Assembly: GCA_005408345.1 (NCBI GenBank)
Contig: SEMN01000026.1
Coordinates: 1,008,001-1,072,000, forward strand
DNA from: Macquaria australasica
Taxonomy: Eukaryota; Chordata; Actinopteri; Centrarchiformes; Percichthyidae
DNA length: 64,000 nucleotides
Reading direction: 5' to 3'
Shown: piece by piece, positions 1 through 13,400 of the stretch
How the letters are laid out: every line of letters begins with the position of its first letter
Numbering within the stretch: the stretch's first letter is position 1
Translations under genes and position numbers: made by a program
The notes under the pieces: model-generated
Seen by the model: only the letters and a program-made list of their open reading frames with translations
Told to the model about the DNA's origin: nothing
The model's database searches: none

Positions 1-791
1 TGGCTTTTTTTCCCCCACTTCACTTTGTCAGTAACAAACCATGCAAGGTAAACGCTTTCAGTACAAAAAAAACTAAACACGCAAGGAATATCTCTCTTTG
101 TAATCACACCGTACTTCTAGGGGAGAGGGGTCGGGAGGGTTTTGTTAAAATTTGGTGGGGCAGAGGGAGGCTTTAGTCGAACAAGAGGCACGCGCGCACA
201 CACACACACATACAGTCCAGAAAAAGTCTCTTATGGCAATAGGTCAGTACAACAAAAGGCATGAGGGTGAGGAAGATGAACTAGAGACACAGAAAACATC
301 ATGTCCAAGTTGATTTTGCTTCACAAAAGGGACTCACTGTACACCAGCAGAGTGTGTAGTAGGAGATGGGGACGGCAGACAAAAGCTTCAGAAAGGCACA
401 GAGCTTTAGAAAGCGCATTCATCTTGAACTTACCACTAAAGAAGTGCGCCACACACACACACACATAAGAGGAAAGTAAAAACAAACAGTTGAATTAACC
501 TTGTTGGCAAGAATATTTAGGAAATGGTTAAACATAAGCAAATGTGACTAAATCAAGGTTTTGTTGCATCGTGGCCGTAGCTCTAACAACAAGCTGAGGC
601 CATGACAGCAGAAATGAGCTTCACCATGTATGTCAATGATTGTTATAGCATATTAAGTGCAATATAATGTAAAAGAAAAGGTTTGGGTGAATCAATAAAT
701 GGCACCGAATGACACATTAGATGAAAAAGACAAGATCTCTGTCCATTTTAAATTCACATTTAGTATCTATTAATCCAAAATGCACAAGATG

Positions 792-827
<36 letters not shown>

Positions 828-856
828 GTGAGATAAAGACGGACAGGAGTGGGAAA
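1..856 (-). other. agps: agps 3' UTR (partial, continues beyond the window)
   Basis: The sequence follows the agps stop on the minus strand. I see no minus-strand AATAAA in it, so the transcript probably continues past the left edge. It contains a run of 29 A on the plus strand (796-824), which would be a U-tract in the mRNA starting 32 nt after the stop, plus short CA runs near 195-210 and 451-466. Confidence 0.6.
796..824. repeat. Homopolymer A tract (29 nt)
   Basis: Uninterrupted A run on the plus strand just after the agps stop codon. In the agps transcript it would read as U. It could be a retroelement tail or ordinary mononucleotide expansion; no target-site duplication was identified. 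Confidence 0.9.
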
Positions 857-978
857 TTAAAGGAGGTTCCTGTTGCCGAAGATGTTATTGGGGTCCACGT
901 AGTCCTTGACGGACTTGAGCATCCCCAAGCCGACACTGGAGATGGTCTCTCTCATCCACTCCTTCCGAAGTTTCCCCA
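857..978 (-). CDS. agps: agps exon 20: C-terminus and stop codon
   Basis: The last coding exon begins after an ATTCAG acceptor and ends NNIFGNRNLL followed by TAA at 859-857. The C-terminal residues match the mammalian family, which confirms the reading frame across the preceding 3.8-kb intron. Confidence 0.95.
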
Positions 979-3900
979 CTGAATGACAGAGGAGAGAAAA
1001 TAAATAAATAAATAAACTCAAGGAAGAGGACCGAGGGGGAGAAATAGAGGAATCGGCACGGCTGATTGCTCAGCAGGCTGCTGGGAGCCAATCAATCTTG
1101 TGAGAGTGAGTGAATAAACAGAGGGTGATAAATGCTTTTATTCAGAGAGGAGAAATGTTTTGCATGGCATGATTTATGGAGCTCAGCAGACTATCAAACT
1201 CATTAGGCTCTGTGTGTTCCCAGAGGAGGGGCCGGCTGGCGGCTGTAGCAGGCCGTCCCCAGCTCCCTCACTCTTTGAGCCACCACTCCCCTCCATTTCC
1301 CTCCCTCCAGAGTCACTGGAGCGTTTTCTCTGTGTGCGTTTCTGTCTCATTGTGCACACGAGCGCGCTCCTGCAGCTGACCCGCGAGGCTGTTGTGCTTG
1401 CTTGTCCTGAATGCCGCTCTGTGCCCTCTGACACTGGCCTGATCACCAACAGGGTGCCAAAGCCAACCGTGGAGCACCACACAATGGTCCTCTGTCAGTG
1501 GGACTTTGGCTTTCAGCCGCTCTTCACCCTCCCTCCTCCTCCAAACTCCCAACCTGAGAAGCGAGAGCGGCTGTGGCACGAAGCCTAGTGAGGGTGCCCA
1601 TTGCTTCACCAGCTGTCCAGTCCGACATACTCCACAGCGTCTGTACCCGACAGGTTCTTAGCGGAGAGTCTGGAGCCAGCAAGAGGTCTGGTGACTGCAG
1701 AGGACGGGGAAAACCTCACTGGAGAGCCAAACTCTCGTTAGAGAACTTCAAATAAAATAAAAACTTTGCTGCAGAATTGTTTTAAGTGTAAACACAGCCA
1801 TGATCTGTACGATGAGGATCAACTTTGAGCTTTCACATTATCTGTAGATGCTGAGGATTTAAATGTTTAATAAAATTACCACAATAGAGGTCCAACGGCA
1901 AAAGTTTTCCCCCCGGTCCCCTTAAGAATGAAACTGAAAATAATAATAAAATAATAATTAATTGTCAATTTAAAGCAAATGCCAAATCTTCTCTGGTTCC
2001 AGTTTCTCAAATGTGAGGATTTGCTGCTTTTCTGTTTCGTATCATTGTAAGTTAAATATCTTTGGGTTTTAGTTTGGGCTCAATGTTTTTGACATATTTT
2101 AGACTAAAAGACTAATCCAAAATCTAATAGATTCACTGATAATGAAAATAACTGTTAAGAGTTGCAGCTTTAGTCGCCAGCCTGAATCGAACTGGGGATG
2201 TTGCAATTACACAGTATGCACCTTTGACCAGTAGGTCACAGGAAAACCCCTGCAGCATCTGGAGGCTTGAACGTCTCACAGAGAAAATCAGTTTAAAAAC
2301 AACAAGTAGTCATTGTGAGAAGATTGAATTAAATAAAGCAAAAGGCCTTAATCAAAGGACTTTACGTTGGCAACATCAAGGAAGAAACAAAACTGAATAA
2401 AGAAAATGCAACTTTAAATGTGTCAGATCCGAGCTGGGTAAATGTTAACTTTTGGAGGTCATGTCAACTTAAAAGAAACTCACGATATCTATATTCCAAA
2501 ACTCAAAAAGATATATTTGAGAACAGAGCAGCTTAGAACAGGTGCTGCTCGCTGAGTAAACTCTTGAAACCAGCAGTGTCATCGCTTGAGATTAGATACG
2601 GAGGCCTGAAAATAGGAAAGGTGTATGATGGGAGTATTCACACGCCTTTCCTTCCCTCTCTACACGCCTCTCTTTGCATCACTAGCAGGGGGGCTCCAGT
2701 GTTAATAGGACATGTTGAGAGAGGGGGCCGCCCTGACGCATTGGTGCGCCCTGTTATCAGAGTCTAGCCAGGAAACCCAGATGGGGATCAGCCATGAGGC
2801 TAGTGAGGCCCGTCTCCTGACAAAACAGGGCAGACAGCGGGGTCACCAGGGACTTTGATACCACACGCACCTCCAGATGGTGACAGAAGGACCAATCAGC
2901 TGCTACCCAATAACTAAGAAAGTACCCTGCTCTCTACAACCCCCTCCTCTTTGGTCCTTCCTCCTTGTTCCACCTCCATCCCTCCCTCCTCTCAGGAAAA
3001 GGAGAGAAAACAGAAGGTGCTGGGACTGCATCATTGCCTCCATCACTGTGATAATTTACACATCTATCTTGTCATATTCTCTCTTTTTTGCTTGCTATTG
3101 CAATCAATCTCACCAGGCTTGGTCTGTGCAGCTGAGACATGCAAAGAAGTGCAGGTAGTTATTTCAGAAATGACAGATTTTTTTTTTTTTAAGTGTCATA
3201 TTTTTCTTGTGTGAAAAAGCGGAGGGTGAAAGGCAAGAGGGGAACTTCACTAAATCAGGTCATTTTTCTATCTATCTATTTTCTATTCGGTTGGCAGAGT
3301 TAGTGAGATTGGAGCTTTGCAGAGCCACAAGGTGAGGTGAAGATGCTGGGCACCCCGGGGTGGCCCTCATACAGAGGAGACTGTAGAGGCCAGGCTGAGC
3401 CTCAACCCCTCGACACGCTGCTCTCACTCCCCCTGGGCTTCTCTGACAAATGGGGGTCAGGACATGAAAGACGGGGTAAGGTAGCAGCCCTGCGCTCCTG
3501 TGATATGGCCGAGCCGGAGTATTGGCTGAGAAGCCGTGGTGCAGGGCTGATAGATGGATGACTCTCCTGGTGATGGATGTTCAACAACTCTTCACCGCTG
3601 CGACACTGGTAACCTAGTTAAAGAGGACATTTCTCCCAATGTTTTGGCTTTCAGAACCGGCGAATAATCAAACATATAACTGAGCTTTTGTCTTTAAGTA
3701 AGTGTGACAAACAGGACTCCATCTAAAGTTAAAACTGTCAGTATTTTTGTGACGGACAGCAGTCAACACATGGTGGTGTTCGCTGAGTATTATGTCCTGC
3801 AGACAAACAGGTACAGCGCTCTACACGCCCAGATTCCCTTACCTACGCCCACGCAGCACAACACTGACCTGCTGTAAATACAGGGCCACAAAAATGTATA

Positions 3901-6900
3901 TTTCCTGCGGTGCCCTCCCACCTCACCATCCTTGACTACATCTGTTTTGTTTGATACACAAAACCCAGTGAAACTAGCTCCATTTGTCAAACGCTGATTG
4001 TGGGCAGACAAACCGGCCTGTCTGCGCCCAGATAGCGAGCCCCACTGTTATTAATCACAATTACAGAGTGGGCCTTGCACGCGGGAGCTGCATCAATATC
4101 CCCTCCTCTCCCCCCTGTCACCTCCCTGTGCTGCTCGGGGTGGCTGGGCCACCGTTTGGAGGTCAGTATACAGCCGGCGATAACGGCGGCATCATTTACC
4201 CCAGCCCGCCGCCTCCTTTTTATTAGCAATCTTTTAATTTTGAACCCATCCCCGCCTTCAGGAAAAATTGTGATTTAATATCGCAGCTGATTCACTGCAT
4301 ACCGTTTTTGACAGGTGTGATGAATAGCCTGAAGTGATGTATGAAAACAGCGAGGCGGATGGCAATATAGATAAGGCAGCCATTTCAGTTAGCACTGATA
4401 GGGCCCACAGAGTTGTTTCGCCACCCTCCCCTGCTCACGTTTCATTTGGTCACTGCTGAAATGAACAAATAGCCGAGTCAGAGCCATTCTTCTGAGCCGC
4501 AGTAACATATTTTGGACACGTGAAGGAAGCAATGAAAGATCTCCGACCAAATGCACATTTACGGCACGACTGGCCGCCTGCTCGCTAGCTTGGAAGAGCA
4601 CACTGGGAAAGCTCGCCGTGCCATCTTTGCCGCTCAGTGCAACCTCTTCTCATAAATTATAATCTAGGAGACAGTGCAAATATCATGAATTATGTGCACC
4701 TGTTTAGCACATGTTTGCAAAAACAGACCCAATATTTTTTGTATGAATTTCTCAGGTTGTAGTACCTCCATGGTGATGTGACAAGCTCCCTCCATTGGCA
4801 AGGATCTCTTCTCTAGCTGCATGCTGGGAAATACAAAAAATAAAACCACAGTCAGTCATATTATATAATACTTTATTCTGACATTCACTCGCTGGAGTGA
4901 TGGAGATTCAACGTATCATCACTGATCATCATTGATGGAAATGAAACTGGTCATACCTCCACTTGTTCATACACGTGTACTGGATCACTGAGTCCCCTGT
5001 AGTTGAAGGCAAAGTAAAAGTAGACACAGGCACCAGCGTCGTACGTCTGAGTCACCCTGTGACAAAAACAGGTAAAAGTCATGTTTAAACAAGCAGAAAA
5101 GACTCCTTAATGTTTCCCCTTCAGCTCTGGAAATCTCATTTACATGAATACAAAGAGCAGTGTTTTGTCAAGGTGCTCCATTTTCATACAGTAAAAGCAT
5201 TTTTCCCTTCGTAATTTGAAGACAAAGTAAAGTGGGAGGTTTGGCTTTCCCCACTGAACCCCTGACCTTAATTCCATTCATGGTTTCCAGAAAGCAGAGG
5301 CAGTGTGGAAGCACTGTCACCTTTAATAACATAACATTATCAGACTTTAAATGGCCATCAAATGCTTTTACTGCATCATCGAAGCCAGGTAACAGGATGA
5401 CTCAACTGACACTTTGACAGAAAATTGATCAGTTTGTTGTTTTACACAGAACTAAATATCCTTACTGTTCATGTGTCTGCTCCTAGACAAAATGCATTAA
5501 GCGTTAAGAATAAATAGCTTCTCCAGTTTGCATGTATGTTCTCTCTCTGGCCTCGTTTCCCTGTGGAGGCGCAGGGTGCAGAGCCCTTGTTCATTTGACA
5601 TGGCCCATCACCTGGCACGCTGACTGTTCTAGAGGTTAAATGGACAAATCAATCATGTGACAGACTGCAGCCGGGGAAATGAATGACTGCAGCATAATCA
5701 GGCTGAGGCCTAATCTGTCCGCAATCGGCGAGCAGAAGCCTGGTGCTCCTCAACCGGCTCGCCGTCTGTTTGTCAGATTGTCCGTCTGTCTGCCTGTGTG
5801 GCTCTTGCTAACTCACCAGGGGTCGTGGGTAGGACTGGGTATGTGACCTCAATACTTTTTTTGATATTGGACAAAATGTTTAGTATTGATGACTGTCAAG
5901 TACCAAAAGTAGGCAATGAATGTCTGCTTAGATTCTTAATTTTGCGTGCTTATTTTTTGAACAGATAGTTCCTACTTTACATCACAATTTTCACAATTTT
6001 AGACAAATTATTTCATTTAGGCAAAGTTCTTCTCGGCTGCTTGTGTTTAGACAACATTTAAAGGAGAAGTCTATATTTTTCTTGTGGTCAACAAATCCTA
6101 CGAAAACACCAAAGCCAACAATGTATTGATCCTTCTAACAAGTAGTGCCTGTGGATATAACTCAATTTTTGTCCTCAAATGATTAAAAACACATCAATGA
6201 GCCACACTGTTGTTTTACAGTGCCCATGTTCCATCATTACGATGAACATGGGCACTTTTGAGACTGTCTTAAATACACTGCCCTGCTGTAAATATTCACT
6301 AGAGCAACAAATGTGTCTTAATCCGCTGCTGAAAATAGTCCCCAACACATGCACTATTTACTCCTGTTTGAGCAAAGTTTGCTAAAAATGACAGTGCCCA
6401 GCTGGTTTATGAAGTTACTTAGACTCTTTAATAATGAAAGTACATATTTGTGACCCGTTTTTAGAGATTTATGTCTTCAGTATTAAATGGGCCACCGAAG
6501 GAGTAGGGAAGTAGAAAAGTATTGAAAGATGTTGTTGGTTTTTGTTCTTTTCATGGGATTTGTCGACAATAACAAAAATTTAGAATAACGCCAGCCTCAT
6601 CCTTTAACATTTAAGAACTTTGGCTTCTTTTCCTGAATGAAAAAAGTGTTTTGTAGAAAAAAGTGTTTATACTTGTTGTTTGGACTACTGTTTTGGTATT
6701 GGTACTGAAACTCAGCGCGTTGTATCCACACTTGTCTCTAAAGATTTTGAATGGTACCCAGCCCTAATCAGGGCCTATTTGCATTGTCATTTGCAAGCAT
6801 TACCTGCATGTGGATAACGGTGAAAACTGCACTCCTTTGTCTTTACACTCTCGAATGATGCGTGCCTTTACATTCCGGCAAATGTCCAACACCCTGGAAA

Positions 6901-7339
6901 TAAAGTCAATGGCAGAATTACAAAAAAAATTAACCAGATAAAACAGAACTGCAAAATGACATTCGAGTTTCACAACAAAATCAGTCTAAACTGTGATATT
7001 TGTGTATTTAAAACATAATACTCATATCTATAGGGAAGTTACATTAAACTGAATTAATTAGCAATGTGAAATTATTAAAATTCAGAAAAAGACACAAGGC
7101 CAGAAAAGAGGAGAAGGGGGAGAGACTGACTAACATGACGACCATTGTGGGAGAGGTTCCCACTTGTGTGGAAATGGCCGCCAGTCCTAAGCATGTGCAG
7201 CCGTGTGTGGAGTGTGGAGGATGGGGAGGAGGATGGGTAATGAGCCAGGCACATATGCTCGCCTCAGTGCCTGATCTCTTGGTCTCTCCCGTCAGGCATG
7301 TTACACAACACGGAGCTGTGTGCGCTCCTGGTTGTTGAT

Positions 7340-7399
<60 letters not shown>

Positions 7400-7402
7400 A
7401 GT

Positions 7403-7444
<42 letters not shown>

Positions 7445-10400
7445 GAGTGAGAGAGAGAGAGAGAGAGAGAGAAAATGATGATGAAACCATGTAGAAAATG
7501 CAGAACACACCACATGTGGATGTGAGATGAATATGTGGCTCACATTGCTTTTCCTCACACAGAACACACACAGATAGGTCTTCCCTGGTGTGTGTGTGTG
7601 CGCGCGTGTGTGTCAGTAATGGCGTGTTTGTAGGCTGAGGAGGCAGTGCTTCCGCCCACGCGCGGGGGGGGGGGGCAGGCATGAAGGTGAATGTCAAAGA
7701 CAGAGGCAAAGAGAAATAAAAGAAAGGAGGGGAAAGGAGCAGGAGGAAGAAAGAGGACTCTCTTAGGACCAACTGTGTGGGAGTTGAGTGAAGAAAAATG
7801 TTTACAGCTATTTAAATTAAACGGAGATAGGCCTACAGCTCATATCAGTGTATTTACCTGTCCCAAGGCACAGAGGTTTCAAAGGACTCCCCGATCACAT
7901 AGTAGTCCATCCCCAAGTCCTGCTCAGAAGACAATATTAACATTAGTAGGCTGATAGGTTAACGGTCATTCCTACCTTGTGTCAGTTTCAGTTTTCGTTG
8001 CATCACTATGCGTAATGATCTTTCCTTTCATTCTTCAGCTGCTCTGTTGTCACACCTATTTTGTCCATGTCTAAAGTCTTTGTCATGCACATGTGCCAAA
8101 CCCAGTTTGAAACCTCATTATCCGTATGAACGTCCAAGAAATCGGCTTCCTCTACCTCGATTACAGAAACTGAGTTACTCAAATACATGGTGTTTAAGAA
8201 AGCATATTACTACAGAAAGCCCGGAGTAACCGGGTTATTTGAGTGCATGTAAATACCTCCTTGTTTTTATGCTTCTGTGATGATCATAAAAGGCCTCAGA
8301 CAGGACTGACCTAAGACAACTCTCCATTGTCATTTTGACTGCAACCATTGTGCTCTCCTCATGATGTAGATACCTAAGTGACACCCTGACAACAACTGTG
8401 ACCAGATCAAATCAGAGACCTCCCGAGGTCACATTCTGCAACCTTTCTGTGCTGTTCACGATCCTATCTGCTGTCAGACTGAGTCCTCCCCGCACGCCCC
8501 ACCTGCCCATCAGCTCAGGCAGAAAAAAAGCCAGAGGAGTGACCCACCCGGAGGTAAGCGATGACGAAGGTCAACATGTAGCCCCTCTGCCCATTGTCCT
8601 CTCCAGCTGCCAGGCCCCTGGAAGCAGATAACAGGGTTAATATTTAATGGCTCTTTTCTTTTAGCTTTGTTGGCCAAACCGCTCCCCTCACAACAGCTGC
8701 CTGGGAGCCTGTCAATCCAACAATGTACAGATCAATGAAGCTATGCTCTGTGCATCGCCACAGGTCAGCCACACATCCATCACCTGCACTGGGTGATCAA
8801 ATTTTCATCTACCACCCAAACTAATCAGGCCAAGCTCATTAGAAAATCACTATATTGATTTTCACTCTTCTTCCCGTTTCCCGACACCACAAGAAAATAT
8901 TCCTCACAGAACCGCACCAATCCATCACTGGCACTTGATCTGATGGGTGATCACGATTTATTTGAAATAACGCTATAAAGCAGAGGATGCTGCATGTAAC
9001 TGACAGGTTTCTTATGATTTAATTGCTGGCTATTACCAGGGCAGTGCTCCAGCTACTTGCTAAGTCTGGGCACTGGGCCAAACAGTAACACTAACAGTAA
9101 TATACAATCAATAATCTTTACCCAGGAAGAAATCACTGGCATCGCCCAGTGAGGAGCACTGAGGATCGCTGGTTTGTCCCCTGTTTAAACGTGTCCTGTA
9201 ATGAGCAGTTGGGTTCTGAATAGCTGCTGGTATTACAATCAAATGATTTTTGAAATATATCAAGAACACAGTGGACACATTCAACATTTCTTTATTTTAG
9301 GAGGCCTTTTTATTGATAAGTTTCCCCTAAAAAATGCAAGAACTTTATTTATATTTGTATGAACAGTATATATAAGGCTTACTGATATTCCTTTTTACTG
9401 ACCTTCTAATAAAAATGGACAGATTTGGTTTAGTCCGACTGGTTTGAAGCAACAGTCATCAATCAGTCACCTGGATTTTTCTGTCTTTGTGTACCCAAAA
9501 GCTGTTGTGTTTCTTGCAGCGAGAGGGCTGCTGACCATATGATTTACGGTAAAGTAAAATCCTGTTGTGATAAAAACATGTTCTGGTAATAGGATATAAA
9601 GAGAAGAATAAGGGAAATGCAAACTAGCAGCTAATTTAGTACAAGAGTCCCTTTAAGTAAGTTGAAAAACAAAAAAAAAACAGAATGGTTGAGCTGCAAA
9701 TGGTATCTTTAAAATCTTATTTTCCGATTTTTGAAATACTTTTCCTCAATATTCAACATAAATATTTCAAAATATTACCAAAAATAATAAACCCTAAGTA
9801 TAGAGAGTACGAGAATAGATGGCATTCATATGCATAATACTCAGAACCTCAGAATCACCAATAAACAATCATTCTTGATCACAATAGCTGTGGACGACAC
9901 AAAGCTTCATTTCTGTTAGGCTGAACTCATCTATGAAACCATTGTTAGGGGTTTAAAACAGGCACAGGATAGAGAGAGCATCCCTCTCAGGCTGACAGGT
10001 AACTGATTTCCACCAAAGTCCTCATCGATCCGTTTCATGATCAATCACAACAGCGAAGCACTCCCAGGCTGTGTCCTCTCGCCCTGTGCTGTCCTGAGGG
10101 GAGCCGTGCCCTACTATCACCGCCCACACCACACCTACTCTAACATAAAAGCTGGCCTGACAGGAGGACGTCCACATGTGATCCATCAATCCACACGGAG
10201 ACAAACTACTGAGTAGAAAGCCAAGTCTGAAGTGTGTAACTGTGCTTCTCCATCCTTTTCACTGCTACTACATAATGGCTGGTTAAATAAAGCGACATCA
10301 GGGCCTCAGGCAGTTCCCCATCATGTTCAATGTCACACCAAACGGTGCTTTGTCATTTCTGTGCTTTACATGGCCGGGCTCTGCAAGTGAGCTTTGTGAC

Positions 10401-13400
10401 GTGCATCATTCTAAGACAGGGAAAAGTAGAGAAAACAACTACTTACCCAAATTTAGCAGCGATGTCATAAACTTGCTTCTCATGCTGCAGGACCTTCTCA
10501 CGGTCTCCCTCAAACAGTAGGGTGGCCACACACAAGTGGTTGGGGTCAAACCCTTTGAACTGGTGATTAAAGAGGCAGATTCATTTTTCATGAAAAAAAC
10601 ACTCGGGGCATGCAACTGGTGATGTTGGCTTCGAATTATTTTTTACCTTGGTGATGTAAAATTTCTTCAACCCATCGACAAAGGATGTGAAAATTGAAGA
10701 TACTTGAGGCTTCAGGGCATGGCCTGTGAAAATATCAGATAAGAATCAGCTCCATCTATTCACAAAGAAGTGGGCCTGAAAAACTGATCTTTTTTTCCCC
10801 ACACATTAGTCAAACCCCTGCTTCTGCTTGCATCCTCCAGCGTTCTGAGAGGGCGAGCGAGTCAGATTTATTTGGGGTTTCAAACAAAAGGAGGAAAAAT
10901 AAATGGTAACATTTGAATAACTTTACAACTGGCCAGTGGCTGCCAGCGACAGCGACTATAAATCAGAGGGTTTCCGAAGGGAAGTGGGGTTGACACAGCG
11001 ATATCCGTCTTCCTCACCCACACTTTTTGATTTATTCCTGATCGGACGCACAAAAGCGCCTGTGGACAAGCGAAAATGAGGGGCTGGGGCCAATGGGATG
11101 GTTATCAATCACAGCGGGGAAGTCACGGGTGATGTCACCAAGACTTAACAGTTCATTTATTTCCCCCCATGCTCAAGTCTCTTCATCACTTAGTGTCCTA
11201 ATTGTTTCCATTCCAAAATTTGATTGCAGGTCTTAAGGTCTCTCATAGCCATCATACTCGTTAATTAAATACTCAACATCCAGAGAGGAAATTACACCTA
11301 CACTATGCATAATTTCACTTTTAACTCTCCTCTCTGTGGTTTGGTTGGGTTTTTTGCACAACACATGCTGTTACTTACTACAACATTCTCATTTTTCATC
11401 TTGTGTATCAAAACAGGCAGTGCTAAATTGTACTTGTAGTCCCAAACTGAAAAATACCTGTGAATACATCAACTCTCCTTACTCAACAGCCAACATGATT
11501 AAAAGTGAGGACAAGCCACTAATAAGCCCAAGAAGGTATCATAGAGCCATGAGTTTTAGTTATTAGTGGAAAAACCTGGTCGCTTCATCTTCCCTACTTA
11601 ATGCTAAGAAGTGCCTACTCTGTGAAAAGTGGAAATATAGGGGAGATAATGAGATCCCTGGAGACTGGGGAACTTTACAGAGATCTCTGGCAATGCCAGA
11701 TGCATTCCACTAGACCTAAAGAAACAACATCATAAAATTTCAATGTAACAACCTCTTAATTTTGGCCAGGGTAATTTTTCATCTTGTTTCAATTCTTTGT
11801 CTGTGTGTGTGCAGTTATTCTGCTGCAGAAATGATAATCAATTTAACAATTCAGTGCTGGAGAAGAAGGTAAAATCATTGCATGCTGTTCCATTGCCATT
11901 CATTGTTCTTCTCTCAGAGGTATACAGTGAAACACCAACCCACATATTGACAAAAATACAGAATGAGAAATACATTTCAACTCAAAATAAATATGATTAG
12001 TATCATGCTGCTGGTTAAAAGCCTGCCATGTGAACAAAGCCAAAGGTTACATTGGGGTCTAAAAGGATAAAACACTTCCTGAAAATTAAAACCAGGTCAA
12101 ATAAAGTCATACTTGTACAGTGAATGTTTGCATACAGGAGATAATGAGAGCAGTGATGTGTAATGCCTTAAGTCTAGGCTGGCCTATATCATGAATGATC
12201 AAACAAAACTTACCAAACTTAAACTGTTCATTATCCATGAGTCGTATAGATGCCGGGGCACACCTCTGAAAAATACAAGTTGGTCTATATTAGTTTGTTT
12301 GAATCACAGTTCATACAAAATGGCAGAATTACGACAAATGATTGTGCCAAAATAAAGCTTCCCAATGATATCAGACCAAATTCAAACAATATTCATTATT
12401 GTCACATTCACTGCAACTGCTGGAGCTGGGTGTACAGCCTGTAGACTTCAAGTCATTTCCTGTAGCTTAATGCATCTTGACAAAAAGTTCCAATTGGCAC
12501 TGTAAAGTTATGATATACTTTGTACTGGCATCATCAGCCCACAGAGTTTTGGTTGTAGCAGAAGAATAGAAAAAGTGGAAGTTGAAAAGGTTGAAGTGCA
12601 CTAACTGCATGAATTTTCTGATTCAACACCAGGAATTAACCAAAGAGCACTGATGTCGGACATGCCACAAAAACTACGGGTAATAGTTGGCCACAGAGAC
12701 TTAGCTCAGCTTACACTAGAAAGGTTTTAACAGAGTTCTGCATTACATTCAAAAAGTTTCTGGCCGTAGCCTCATGTTGAGACAGAGAGAGAGAAAGCAG
12801 TTGACAAAGTGCAACATGTTTCAGGGTACATTAATATGTTACCTGTTTGGCAACCTCTCGAAGACAGGCAACTCCCTGCTCAAAATTAGGGAATACCACT
12901 GAGCCGTATTTCTGATACTCCGGCACGGGACGAATCTTCATCGTTACCTCAGTAACCACACCCAGGGTTCCTGTGGAAAATCACAGTGAGAGATTTTGAG
13001 TAGAAGAAAAAAGAAGTAAATCAGTTCCCACAATTTATATGACCTAACTCCCTCTTAGAGCGGAATTTAAGACCGTTTTACAGGGCTCTGGTACACGTCC
13101 CAAGGGTCCTTTGGGTGACCTTTGTCTCACATTTCACCAAGTAGATCTGGATTTCTACCACACACTGGGGGGACACCTAAGATTTATCAACTTAAGAGCA
13201 TGAGGAAATAAAGCAGGGCTCTATCAAAGGCAGCAAGGCCAACAGCAGCAACACATATACAGGTACACCGAAAACCTCTGGCTGACCTTATGACCCTCAA
13301 CACTGTCAACCATTAGCTGCAGCTGAAGGAGTCACGTTGCATGTTTAAAAACAAGAGTGTCTACTCTACCTTACATAGCAAATAAATCTGGGAATAAGAA

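Larger units (their letters stand above)
979..4765 (-). other. agps: agps intron 19 with candidate conserved non-coding blocks
   Basis: This is the largest 3'-side intron. It holds one teleost MITE copy (1,935-2,173) and several blocks of complex sequence (about 1,190-1,750, 2,560-3,150, 3,330-3,620 and 3,960-4,640). These look unlike the AT-rich filler around them. Open frames across 1,160-1,588 and 3,984-4,229 occur on both strands and match nothing recognisable, so they are not called as genes. Confidence 0.5.
5831..6766. mobile_element. MITE-like element with GGGCTGGGTA-type inverted ends, carrying a nested insertion
   Basis: The left end AGGACTGGGTAT and right end GTACCCAGCCCT are imperfect inverted repeats typical of a common teleost non-autonomous DNA element. 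A second element is nested inside (6,062-6,603). The right end stops 37 nt from the exon 17 splice donor of agps. No transposase frame is present. Confidence 0.55.

Noticed and set aside
1160..1609. Overlapping open frames on both strands in agps intron 19
   Set aside because: Low stop density from GC-rich sequence; no protein identity and no splice context.
7044..7772. 242-codon minus-strand open frame
   Set aside because: It is largely the translation of the GT/GA microsatellite (Ser-Leu and His-Thr strings) inside agps intron 16.
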